64,000 nt of DNA from UASB124 sp964446935. GTDB lineage: Bacteria; Babelota; Babeliae; Babelales; RVW-14. The translations under genes and the position numbers were made by a program. Where the stretch lies: contig CAYUQI010000005.1 of NCBI GenBank assembly GCA_964446935.1, positions 1 to 64,000 on the forward strand, written 5' to 3'. Under the pieces are notes generated by a model, which saw only the letters and a list, made by a program, of their open reading frames with translations, did no database searches and was not told the DNA's origin. Position 1 is the stretch's first letter, and every line of letters starts with the position of its first letter. Of this stretch, positions 25,825 to 33,973 are shown piece after piece.

Positions 25825-25983
25825 ATGAAAAAGCTTTTAACGCTTTTGTTCTTACTTGGCATTTTATCTGCCAATGTACGTATGTTTGCGATGGAAGATG
25901 AAGATAAGGCAAATGCTTGGGATGATGACGAGAATGCACAATACGATGACGATGATAGTTGCTATTATCCTGAGGAAGATTAG
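25825..25983 (+). CDS. Very small secreted acidic peptide
   Basis: This 52-codon gene has AAGGAGAT nine bases before its ATG. It encodes a signal peptide (MKKLLTLLFLLGILSA) and a mature peptide of about 30 residues that is strongly acidic (runs of Asp/Glu: MEDEDK, WDDDEN, YDDDDS) with one Cys near the end (SCYYPEED). The strong ribosome site and signal peptide make it likely real despite its size. It starts a co-directional group of three tiny secreted proteins. Calcium or metal binding by the acidic run is possible; no function is known to me. Confidence 0.65.
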   Translation: MKKLLTLLFLLGILSANVRMFAMEDEDKANAWDDDENAQYDDDDSCYYPEED

Positions 25984-26005
25984 GTTTATACGTTAAGGAG
26001 TAGTC

Positions 26006-26242
26006 ATGAAAAAGTATATTGTTTTTCTTTTTGTGCTTAGTTTTGGATTAGGTGGGTTGCTTGTGGCCAAATGTACCAAGACCATTGGACATGTTCATAG
26101 ACCAACAGTTTCTTATCAATGCAGAGCAAAGACCAAAGCATATTATGAACAATACTACCCTAAATCAGTTCCAATATATTACGAAGCAGATGATACGTGC
26201 AAAATCTGTGGTTGTCACACGAGCAAACATAACAATAACTAG
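26006..26242 (+). CDS. Small secreted Cys-rich protein, CxxCxCHx3H motif
   Basis: The 78-residue protein starts after a TAAGGAG site and has a signal peptide at about 1-20. The mature part has Cys at 23, 39, 65, 68 and 70, ending with CKICGCHTSKH, where two His follow the last Cys. It is a paralogue of the next gene, which keeps the same five Cys in the same order. The C-x2-C-x-C-H-x3-H tail could bind zinc or be held by disulphides; in an exported protein either is possible. I recognise no family. Confidence 0.72.
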   Translation: MKKYIVFLFVLSFGLGGLLVAKCTKTIGHVHRPTVSYQCRAKTKAYYEQYYPKSVPIYYEADDTCKICGCHTSKHNNN

Positions 26243-26296
26243 CTGTTGCAGCTATTGTTATGCTGCTATGATTCTCGAAACAAAAAGGAATTGGTG

Positions 26297-26500
26297 ATGA
26301 AAAAGGGGCTGCTTACTCTTCTTGTACTGAGTTTAGGAATGGGGTTGCTGTGTGGTAAATGCATCAATCCCAAGCATCAAAGAATTCGAGGAGGCACAAA
26401 AAAATATACCTGCTCAGTAAAAAACTCAGAAGTAAATAATTTTGATAATGGTTATTGCAAAAATTGTGGCTGTCACAGTAGCGATCACGACAATTTGTAA
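26297..26500 (+). CDS. Small secreted Cys-rich protein, paralogue
   Basis: The 67-residue protein starts at the ATG after AAAAAGGAATTGGTG. It has a signal peptide at about 1-20 and the Cys pattern of its neighbour: Cys22, Cys39, and the tail CKNCGCHSSDH with Cys54, 57 and 59 and His60 and 64. The Cys pattern is conserved while the sequence between is not, which argues that the Cys/His tail is the working part. It ends two bases from the sbcC stop on the opposite strand. Confidence 0.72.
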   Translation: MKKGLLTLLVLSLGMGLLCGKCINPKHQRIRGGTKKYTCSVKNSEVNNFDNGYCKNCGCHSSDHDNL

Positions 26501-26502
26501 CA

Positions 26503-29223
26503 TTAACCACGTTCTTCAATGGTAACAATTGACCCTGTTGCACCTTTTTCCACAATAAAGTGGACTGGAAAATTGTGCTTAAATTCTGGTAAATGCGATA
26601 CAATAATAATTTTTGAAAATTCTGATTGTATTGCGTAGATTGAGTCCATAATGTGAGCAAGCCCCTCTTCATCCTGTGATCCAAATCCTTCGTCGATTAC
26701 AAGCGTTTGTAAGGCTGTTCCAGCCCTTCGTGCCAGCAATTTTGCAATGGCGATACGGAGGGCAAAATCAATTCTAAAGGCCTCCCCGCCTGAATACATT
26801 TCATATGGTCTCATTCCAGCTGCATCTGCTATGTGAATATCCAGGGTTTCTTTAACCCCGCCACTTTTGAGATCTTTGAGCGATTCAATAAAAATTTGTG
26901 CCTGATTATCAGAAAGTTTACTCAAAAGAGTGTTTGCTTCTTGTTCAATTTCCGGGATTACATCTTCAATCAAGAGAGCCTGAATGCCGTTTTTGCTTAA
27001 TGCAGCAGCAATAGTTTGATAATCATCGATTTCTGTTTGTAGTGTTACGAGGTGGCTTTTGTGTTGTTCTTGCAACTCTTTTATTTTTTTTAATCTGATA
27101 AGGTCATTTTCTATGCTGCCTATCTGTTGTAGATGAAGCTCTTTGGCGGTTGCTAGTTGTTGTCGTTGTTTGGTTTGTTGCTCAATAATGCTTACAAGGT
27201 TTTGCTCTTCCTGTTCCAGTGTAGGCATTGATGCGCATTGGTTTCTCATTTCTATAAGTATCTGTTTAAATCGTTTTAATTCTTGGTATTGCAGATGAAT
27301 AGATTTGGCCTGCTCACTTTGGAGTATTTGTGATTGATTGAATGTTTCTAATTGATGAATGGTGCCTTCCAGTGTTGTCCGTTGTTCTTGAATTTGTGCA
27401 TAAGCGGTTGGATCATAGGCGATTGCGATTTTCTGGCGCTCAAGATCATTGATAGTTTCCAGAAGAGTTATCGCAGTAGCATTGTGAGCAATAGTATGAG
27501 CTTGCTCTTGTTCATGCTGTGTTATGTTATTCTGTGATTGGGTTGCAATTGCTTGTAAATCATGTGATTGTTTCCGTAAACCCTCAAGTTCGACTTTATC
27601 TTTTTCAAGATTTATTTCGAATTCTTGGATGGCCTTGCTATTTTCTTGTTCTTGAAATGAATGCTGCATTAATTGCGCGAGCTGTTTTTGTTGATTATTA
27701 AGAATTTCGTGTTGTTCTAATAAAAGATTTTTAAGCGTTTTTATAAGATTGCCAACGCGATCAAGTCGATGTTGCAAAAAAGTTTGATTATGAAGTATTT
27801 GATGCGTTAAAAATAGCTTTCGTTTGTTGGTGAGTAATTGTTCACACAAAGGGCAAGCTGGGTTGGCCGTATCATTGATAATTTTTTGCTTTGTTGTGAT
27901 CTCTTCAAGTGCGTTCTTAACCCAATTGCCGCGTTGAATGAGCGTTTGGTAAAATGCCTTACGTTTTTCAAACTGTTTTTGCGTTGTATCAAGTGTATCT
28001 TGTTGTTTTTTTACGAGCTCTTGGCTTTGTTGAACATCATTCTGTTTACGCTTAAGCGCGTCAATCTTTTGTTGCAGGTCAAGGATTTGTTGTTGTTTTG
28101 AGGCTATTAATGTTTGATGATGTTGGTAGGTGAGGTCGTCTTGTTGAGCAAGCAAGTGTAGTGCTGCGCGTTTTTTTTCATGTTCACTTGTAATGTGATT
28201 GATGTGTTGTTGGAGCTGCTCTTTGAGGTGTAAAAGTTTTTCTTGTACGACAAAATGTGATTGTTGTGAATCTATAAGCTTTTTTTCATGTTCTTTAATG
28301 AGCTTTAATTCTTGTTGAAGGTGTTGTATGGATTGTTGGTTTCGTGACTGAGCATGAAATGTGCGCCATTTCTGAACACGTGCTAGCCAAAGGGCGGTTG
28401 TTTCTTGATACTGGCGTTGCTTGTCTTCCAGATCGCGTTGTATTTGCGTTAAGGCATGCTTTTGGTTGCGGCATGTGACAAGGGAGCTCTCGCTTCCTTG
28501 GATGCATTTAAAGAGATTTTCAAGCTCGCAAGAGAGTGAGGTTATGGTCTCCTTGGTTTTTGTGTACATCTCATTACATTCACCTTCACGTTCCAGATCT
28601 TTGATGTATTGTTCTTGTAGTGCGCTGATGGTGCGTTTTTCTTCAGATAAAATCTTTATTTTTTCAAGTGCTTGTTGGGCAAGGTCATCGTAGTGGGTCA
28701 GCCCTAGGATTGTTGCAAGGATCTGTTTGCGGTCTTTCGCTGATTTTTTTGAAAATTCGTTTGCTTGTCCTTGTCGCAGGAAAGCAGAATTAATAAATGT
28801 TTCGTAATCAAGTCCAATAATATGTTCAATACGTGCTTGTGTAGCTCGAACAGTTTTCTCGGTGAGAGACATAAAAGCACTGGTTGTCTGATTTAATGTT
28901 TCAAAATCAAGGGCATGATATGGTTTTCCATATGTTTTGGCAAATTCTCTGCGAACGCGATATCTTAGCCCATTGCATGAAAACTCAAGGCACACCATCA
29001 TGCGTGTTTGCCCAAGGCGCAGCAGCCCTTCATCAGCGCGTGTGGTACCTGAAGCCTTTCGTGCTTGGCCCCATACAGCCCACGTCAATGCATCAAGCAA
29101 GGCTGTTTTGCCATGTCCATTCTTGCCTGATAGGCATATGAGTGTATGGTCTTTGAAGTCGATGCGTTGAATCGGCTCCCCATAACTTAAAAAATTTTTG
29201 AGTTCAAGGATGTGTGGAATCAT
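26503..29223 (-). CDS. sbcC: Exonuclease subunit SbcC (Rad50-like ATPase)
   Basis: SbcC works with the nuclease SbcD to cut hairpins and blocked DNA ends. The 906-residue protein has Walker A GKNGHGKT at 33-40, two long Gln/Glu/Lys-rich coiled coils, and a zinc hook CPLC with Cys457 and Cys460 at the midpoint. The C-terminal ABC half has the YSGGEAFRIDFALRIA signature and a VIDEGFGSQDEEG Walker B. All are Rad50/SbcC landmarks. sbcD normally sits just upstream and overlapping, but is absent here; the next gene upstream is rodA on the other strand. Confidence 0.94.
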   Translation of the reverse strand: MIPHILELKNFLSYGEPIQRIDFKDHTLICLSGKNGHGKTALLDALTWAVWGQARKASGTTRADEGLLRLGQTRMMVCLEFSCNGLRYRVRREFAKTYGKPYHALDFETLNQTTSAFMSLTEKTVRATQARIEHIIGLDYETFINSAFLRQGQANEFSKKSAKDRKQILATILGLTHYDDLAQQALEKIKILSEEKRTISALQEQYIKDLEREGECNEMYTKTKETITSLSCELENLFKCIQGSESSLVTCRNQKHALTQIQRDLEDKQRQYQETTALWLARVQKWRTFHAQSRNQQSIQHLQQELKLIKEHEKKLIDSQQSHFVVQEKLLHLKEQLQQHINHITSEHEKKRAALHLLAQQDDLTYQHHQTLIASKQQQILDLQQKIDALKRKQNDVQQSQELVKKQQDTLDTTQKQFEKRKAFYQTLIQRGNWVKNALEEITTKQKIINDTANPACPLCEQLLTNKRKLFLTHQILHNQTFLQHRLDRVGNLIKTLKNLLLEQHEILNNQQKQLAQLMQHSFQEQENSKAIQEFEINLEKDKVELEGLRKQSHDLQAIATQSQNNITQHEQEQAHTIAHNATAITLLETINDLERQKIAIAYDPTAYAQIQEQRTTLEGTIHQLETFNQSQILQSEQAKSIHLQYQELKRFKQILIEMRNQCASMPTLEQEEQNLVSIIEQQTKQRQQLATAKELHLQQIGSIENDLIRLKKIKELQEQHKSHLVTLQTEIDDYQTIAAALSKNGIQALLIEDVIPEIEQEANTLLSKLSDNQAQIFIESLKDLKSGGVKETLDIHIADAAGMRPYEMYSGGEAFRIDFALRIAIAKLLARRAGTALQTLVIDEGFGSQDEEGLAHIMDSIYAIQSEFSKIIIVSHLPEFKHNFPVHFIVEKGATGSIVTIEERG

Positions 29224-29311
29224 AAAACTATTGGAATCTCATTTATTACATAGTATGCTGATCAAACCATGCATATTGTAGCATAAAAATCTAAAAGCGC
29301 TTAGTTTTCCC

Positions 29312-30427
29312 ATGATACAAATTGATCGTCGTTATTTTCGATATTTTGACTGGATGAGCTTCGGGCTTATTATCCTTTTGGTAGGCATGGGGTTGTTATT
29401 TGTGTTTAGTGCTACCTACAAGCCGGAGCGACCGTGCTCTTTGTTTCTCAAAAAGCAGCTTATAGGTGCTGCTGTCGGGATGCTTATTTATTTTTTATTT
29501 TGTGCAATTGATATTCATCGATTGACCAGATGGGCATTAATTGGGTATTTATTAACGCTTTGTTTATTGATGTATTCATTTGTGGGCGGGCTGGTTGCCC
29601 TTGGGGGAAAGCGGTGGATTTCGGTATATTTTTTTAAATTTCAACCATCTGAACTGACTAAATTGTTTCTTCCTGCCTTTATAGCTTCATATTTTGCTGA
29701 CATTGGGGTGCCGCGATTTTTTACTGAATTACCGGTGATTTTTAGAGATTTTTTACCGGCATTAGCATTAGTGGGATTTAGCTTTTTGCTTATTCTTAAA
29801 CAACCGGACCTTGGTACTGCTTTAATACTTTTATTTTCAGCGTTGATATTGTTTTGGTTTATTGGTATTCCGCGAAAGTTTTTTATTGTTTTGGGTATTG
29901 TTGGCATTATTGCTTTGCCTGTCTTGTGGCGATGCTTAAAACCATATCAACAATCACGAATTTTGGTTCTTCTGGGACATGGTGATGCCAGGAAGGAGCG
30001 ATATCAGATTGAGCAATCGAAGATTGCAATCGGGTCAGGGGGCTTGTGGGGTAAAGGGCTGCTAAAAGGAACCCAAAATAAACTTGAATTTTTGCCAGAA
30101 GATCACACCGATTTTATTTTTTCAGTTGTATGTGAGGAATGGGGGTTTGCAGGTGCATCTCTTGTGATTATTCTTTATTTGTTATTGTTTTCGCGCCTGA
30201 TTTTTGTGATTATGCAGGTAAGAAACTTCTTTGAACAAATTGTTGGGGTAGGGCTTATTGTGCATATGTTGCTGTCGGTGTGTATTAATATTGGCATGGT
30301 TACTGGTCTTTTACCAATTGTTGGCATTCCTTTGCCGTTGTTTAGTTATGGAATTACCAATCTCTGGATTACGTTTGCAAGTTTAGGCTGGTTGAATAAC
30401 ATTGCCATCCGACGTTTTTATTTTTGA
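29312..30427 (+). CDS. rodA: Rod shape-determining protein RodA (SEDS glycosyltransferase)
   Basis: RodA polymerises lipid II into glycan strands for lateral wall growth. The 371-residue protein has about ten helices. It carries SEDS landmarks: KRWISVYFFKFQPSELTK, the extracytoplasmic loop with KGLLKGTQNKLEFLPEDHTDFIFSVVCEEWGF, and a C-terminal GIPLPLFSYG. The GTQ..LPE.HTDFIFSV pattern is shared with FtsW, but the compact length and the N-terminal RRYFRYFDW favour RodA. mreC is at 851. The gene end overlaps the convergent glycosyltransferase gene by 45 bases. Confidence 0.88.
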   Translation: MIQIDRRYFRYFDWMSFGLIILLVGMGLLFVFSATYKPERPCSLFLKKQLIGAAVGMLIYFLFCAIDIHRLTRWALIGYLLTLCLLMYSFVGGLVALGGKRWISVYFFKFQPSELTKLFLPAFIASYFADIGVPRFFTELPVIFRDFLPALALVGFSFLLILKQPDLGTALILLFSALILFWFIGIPRKFFIVLGIVGIIALPVLWRCLKPYQQSRILVLLGHGDARKERYQIEQSKIAIGSGGLWGKGLLKGTQNKLEFLPEDHTDFIFSVVCEEWGFAGASLVIILYLLLFSRLIFVIMQVRNFFEQIVGVGLIVHMLLSVCINIGMVTGLLPIVGIPLPLFSYGITNLWITFASLGWLNNIAIRRFYF

Positions 30428-31624
30428 TTGTGCTGCTTTTTGTAAAATTTCTGCAACAATTGTTCTGATATTTTTTTTAAATAGTTGTTCTTGGGGTATT
30501 TGCTCAGATGTCTTGAGTGCTATATAACGTTTAATCAGAGGACGAAGATCTTTTAATCGTGTGAAGACGGCACCATTCCCTCGTTGTTTTATCCAGTCAA
30601 TTGTTGCTCTTTCCCAAAAAAGAGATGGGCCTGTTCGATCAATAAGCAGAGGGATACCATAGTGTAAAGCTTCATTGCATACATTAGGACTTGGTTGGGT
30701 GATCATAATGTTGGAAACAGCCATAAGATCAGATATTTTTGTGGTAAATGGAATGATTGAGAGTGATATGTGTTGGGGTAATTTGTATGCATTAAGACGC
30801 GGAATTAATTTGGTATTTTTTCCAATACAGGCCAAAATATGCAATGGGATATCGATAGATTGTAGTTCCTTTACATAAGAAAGTAGACTATTCGACCCCA
30901 TTCCCCCTCGGATGAGCATAACAATTGGCTTGTCTGTTGGGAGATTCCATTCGGAGCAAATGGACTTTTTATTTTTAGGAACGAAAAAATCATTACGCAA
31001 AGGACTTCCGATTTCCTTGACCGCCGTTAAAGGAATTTTTTTCTTTTTAAGCTGAGAAGTAATGAGTGGCGTTTGGCAATTAATGGTAATGGTAGCATTA
31101 TCGGCAAATTTACCTTTAAAACGTTCTAAATTTGTGAGCCAGAGGTATAAGTTTGCATCCAAAGTGATTAGAAGAAATGGTATGTTGCAACGATATGCTG
31201 CTCGAGCCGCAGGATAATTAACTAAGGGAATAACAGAGATCAAAAGGTCAGGCTTTTCTTGCTGTAAAAACTGATAAAACGTTTGTTCAAAATGTTTCAT
31301 GTGCATTTTTAAAAAGGCAACTCCTGGGCATTGAACGATAAAATTAGCAAATCGAATCCACCCGCTTTGCACAAGAGAATCGTACCATTTTTCACCGGTA
31401 AAAGAGCCATTACTTTTTTTTGAAAAAAAATCACGAATGGGTGCAACAAGTTTTATAGTGTGTTCGGGTAATGCATTTTTAAGTGTGTCACATGCAGATT
31501 GATGGCCACATCCACCCGTGCTGGTAAAAATAACGATTTTGGCTTTTTGTGGCATTGCTTGTCCTTGGGCAATGCTGAGTAATAACGCAAAGGTAGACAC
31601 GCCCAATAAAAAAAGCTTTTTCAT
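30383..31624 (-). CDS. GT28/MGDG-synthase-like glycosyltransferase with a signal peptide
   Basis: The 413-residue protein resembles the UgtP/MGDG synthase group. It has an N-terminal STGGCGHQSACDTL segment, a PDLLISVIPLVNYPAA stretch and a MLIRGGMGSN sugar-nucleotide loop. A late ITQPSPNVCNEALHYGIPLLI segment is typical of the GT28 C-terminal domain. The ATG at 31624 follows AAGGGGA and opens a clear signal peptide (KKLFLLGVSTFALLLSIAQGQA). Known members are cytoplasmic or membrane-surface enzymes that use UDP-sugars, so a cleavable export signal is odd. It could be a periplasmic or exported enzyme, or the hydrophobic start may act as an anchor. Confidence 0.72.
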   Translation of the reverse strand: MKKLFLLGVSTFALLLSIAQGQAMPQKAKIVIFTSTGGCGHQSACDTLKNALPEHTIKLVAPIRDFFSKKSNGSFTGEKWYDSLVQSGWIRFANFIVQCPGVAFLKMHMKHFEQTFYQFLQQEKPDLLISVIPLVNYPAARAAYRCNIPFLLITLDANLYLWLTNLERFKGKFADNATITINCQTPLITSQLKKKKIPLTAVKEIGSPLRNDFFVPKNKKSICSEWNLPTDKPIVMLIRGGMGSNSLLSYVKELQSIDIPLHILACIGKNTKLIPRLNAYKLPQHISLSIIPFTTKISDLMAVSNIMITQPSPNVCNEALHYGIPLLIDRTGPSLFWERATIDWIKQRGNGAVFTRLKDLRPLIKRYIALKTSEQIPQEQLFKKNIRTIVAEILQKAAQSKIKTSDGNVIQPA

Positions 31625-31707
31625 GTCTAAATCCCCTTGGATAAAATAATTTTGCAGCTCCCCTCTTTTACTATGGGGAATTTGTGAAGGAACTTGCAAT
31701 AAAATAA

Positions 31708-32574
31708 TTAATGTAAGGTTTTATGTCGCAATTGTTTTTGATATACAAGGATAAGTGTGATGATTGTTAGTAAAAATAAGAAGTGAACGAATAACGATTG
31801 CCGAAGATCGATATCAATCCACCAGGCAAGTGTTGGTACATAGGTTATGCAAGGGATTCTTCGTAATACTACTTTGACAAAAACAAGGCCTGCATGAATT
31901 CCCATGCCGATATATAACTTGTTGGTAATTGCAAAGACGGTGTTTAATAACATACCAAGCAAAAACAGACCCAATCCAAGTCGCCAGTCTTGTGTTATGA
32001 GCATGAGAGGATTAGTCAAATTGTGGGCAAGGGCAAAAATAAGTGAAGTAATCAGAGCACTTGTTATGACGGGAAGTTTTTGTGCTAGAAAGGTGAATAA
32101 GGTTCCACGGAAAATAACCTCTTCGGTCCATGCAAGGAAAAATGTTGCAACAAAGCCCCATATAAGACTGCCTGATTTGGAAACAATCCTAGAAAGAGTT
32201 TCTTGAATGAATACCGCATTGTCTGTATAACATACAAATGCAAGAATGAGGCTATGAAGTACGAAAAATGCTGAAAAGAACATAAAAAATTGTTTGATCC
32301 AACCGACTGTTCCTAAGAACGAAATATTTGTTTGCCAGAATGTGGTACGGTAGGCTCGTGAGGCTGTTGTGACTAAAAGCATGATATGAAGAAGTATCAT
32401 GATGGTAAAAACAACCTTCCCAACGCCACGGTTTGCCAACAATGAAAATGTTGGATCGAACCAGCAAGCAATTGGTTGTAGTAAGCAGAAAGAGATCAAA
32501 AGAGAAAGGGCCGATAAAACTATCGGCCCAATTGCACGGAAAAACCGCGCTATTTTTACAAGAAGTTTTTGCAT
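31708..32574 (-). CDS. CPBP (CAAX/bacteriocin-processing type) membrane protease
   Basis: The 288-residue protein has about eight hydrophobic helices and the motifs of the CPBP/Abi family: EEVIFRG at about 150-156 (the metal-binding Glu pair and Arg), FALAHN at about 180-185, and GIHAGL at about 225-230 with a further His. These residues form the zinc-type site of the intramembrane protease family. Targets in bacteria are mostly unknown. It starts in a one-base overlap with the HU gene (TAATG), so the two are translated from one message. Confidence 0.85.
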   Translation of the reverse strand: MQKLLVKIARFFRAIGPIVLSALSLLISFCLLQPIACWFDPTFSLLANRGVGKVVFTIMILLHIMLLVTTASRAYRTTFWQTNISFLGTVGWIKQFFMFFSAFFVLHSLILAFVCYTDNAVFIQETLSRIVSKSGSLIWGFVATFFLAWTEEVIFRGTLFTFLAQKLPVITSALITSLIFALAHNLTNPLMLITQDWRLGLGLFLLGMLLNTVFAITNKLYIGMGIHAGLVFVKVVLRRIPCITYVPTLAWWIDIDLRQSLFVHFLFLLTIITLILVYQKQLRHKTLH

Positions 32575-32852
32575 TAGGCTGAGCGAAGTTGCTCTTTGAG
32601 ATGCTTGCCTGCCTTGAAGCGTGGGACGCTGATAGCAGGAAGGTGGATACGTTGCTTGGTTGATGGGTTAATACCAAGACGTGCAGGACGCTTGGAAAGC
32701 CAATATGAACCAAAGCCGGTCAAGGAAACCTTGCCACCTTTTTTGAGTGTTCTTTCAACAATACGTGTGAAGGAACTTAACACTTTAGCAATATCCTTTT
32801 TGCTAAAATTTGTTTCTTCACTGAGTGCGGCAATCAATTCACTCTTATTCAT
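32574..32852 (-). CDS. HU family DNA-binding protein
   Basis: HU bends and compacts DNA as a dimer. The 92-residue protein has the normal length and family landmarks: MNKSELIAALSEET, the GGKVSLTGFGSYWL strand pair, the Arg-rich arm RPARLGINPSTKQRI with the intercalating Pro (N-P), and a C-terminal VPRFKAGKHLKE. A good promoter (TTGACA, 17 bases, TAGATT) lies about 55 bases upstream, and AGGAG precedes the ATG. The downstream CPBP gene is co-transcribed. Confidence 0.93.
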   Translation of the reverse strand: MNKSELIAALSEETNFSKKDIAKVLSSFTRIVERTLKKGGKVSLTGFGSYWLSKRPARLGINPSTKQRIHLPAISVPRFKAGKHLKEQLRSA

Positions 32853-32904
32853 GTGAATCTCCTAATATATAGTTACACCCTAATTTCCACTGTTTCAATT
32901 GTGA

Positions 32905-32933
32905 AATCTAAATGCTGTTTGTTCGTTTGTCAA
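32905..32933 (-). promoter_or_regulatory. Sigma-70-type promoter of the HU gene
   Basis: On the minus strand TTGACA (32933-32928) and TAGATT (32910-32905) are exactly 17 bases apart. The transcript would start around 32898 and reach the HU ATG after a leader of roughly 45 bases with an AGGAG site. Confidence 0.65.
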
Positions 32934-33139
32934 GAGAATTAACACAAGAATGTTGTTGGTGCGCGCACATTTTGTATTGTTATTTTTGGCGAAGAAAAAA
33001 TATTACGATTTCTTGTGGCAAAAGTCCATTTTCTTTTCTGGATGAAATGGCTTTGATCGATGTAAAAAATTTTGTTGTAGAAAGGGAGTGTGATAGACTT
33101 AACATTTTATTTAGACCTTAGACCTTGGAGGATATTGGG

Positions 33140-33973
33140 ATGTTTGTCGATACGCATTGTCATTTGGATTTGATCGCGCGACTTGATGATGAGAAAAAAC
33201 CGCTGAGTGATGCAGATTATGTGATTATTGATCGTGCTTTGCATGAAGCTGTACAAGCTGATGTTGGTGCCTTTATTAATATTGGAACATCGATTGCAGG
33301 AAGCATTCAATCGGTTGAACTTGCACAACGATATGCTAATGTGTATGCATCCATTGGTATTCATCCTTGTGATTGCGGTACCGGTTCTACAAACGAGCTC
33401 AAGCAACGCATGCAATCATTACAGCTATTATTGAAGGACAAGGAATCAAATAAGATTGTTGCAATCGGTGAGATTGGTCTTGATTTTTTTCATAAGCCAT
33501 ACGACAAACAAGCTCAAATTGATTTTTTTAAAGCGCAGATAGAATTAGCTTTGCGTTATGATCTTCCTATTGTAATCCATGTTCGTGATGCAGCCGATGA
33601 GCTATTGCGTGTGGTTGAAGAATACGTAAAAGATAAACTTCGTGGCGTTTTCCATTGTTTTCTACAAAAGAAAGATTTTGCCGATATTATTCTGGACTGG
33701 GGTTTTTATGTTGGCCTTGATGCGCCTATCACCTACCCTAAAAATGAATCCTTGAGAAATGTCTTTAAAGACATACCACTTGAACGGATTCTGTTGGAAA
33801 CTGATGCTCCATTTTTACCACTGCAACAGTATCGTGGGCAACAAAATCGTCCGGTTTATATTCCGCTGATTGCAGAGGCACTTGCAAATATAAAGGGCAT
33901 TGATGTTGCTACTGTTGAAACAGTTACAACGGCCAATGCCCAGAAATTATTTGTATTTATGCAGCAAGTGTAA
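33140..33973 (+). CDS. TatD family metal-dependent DNase/hydrolase
   Basis: TatD proteins are TIM-barrel metallohydrolases with 3'-5' exonuclease or deacylase-like activity. The 277-residue protein starts FVDTHCHLD (His6 and His8 metal ligands). It continues with GIHPCD, a conserved GEIGLDFF Glu, VIHVRDA, GVFHCF, and LLETDAPFL near residue 220 (metal Asp). I chose the ATG at 33140 because GGAGG lies eight bases before it; a TTG five codons earlier overlaps that site. The end overlaps the convergent secreted-protein gene by 17 bases. Confidence 0.92.
   Translation: MFVDTHCHLDLIARLDDEKKPLSDADYVIIDRALHEAVQADVGAFINIGTSIAGSIQSVELAQRYANVYASIGIHPCDCGTGSTNELKQRMQSLQLLLKDKESNKIVAIGEIGLDFFHKPYDKQAQIDFFKAQIELALRYDLPIVIHVRDAADELLRVVEEYVKDKLRGVFHCFLQKKDFADIILDWGFYVGLDAPITYPKNESLRNVFKDIPLERILLETDAPFLPLQQYRGQQNRPVYIPLIAEALANIKGIDVATVETVTTANAQKLFVFMQQV

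Noticed and set aside
32912..33121. Open frame upstream of tatD
   Set aside because: It starts inside the HU promoter region, has no ribosome site and no recognisable pattern; I treat the region as intergenic.
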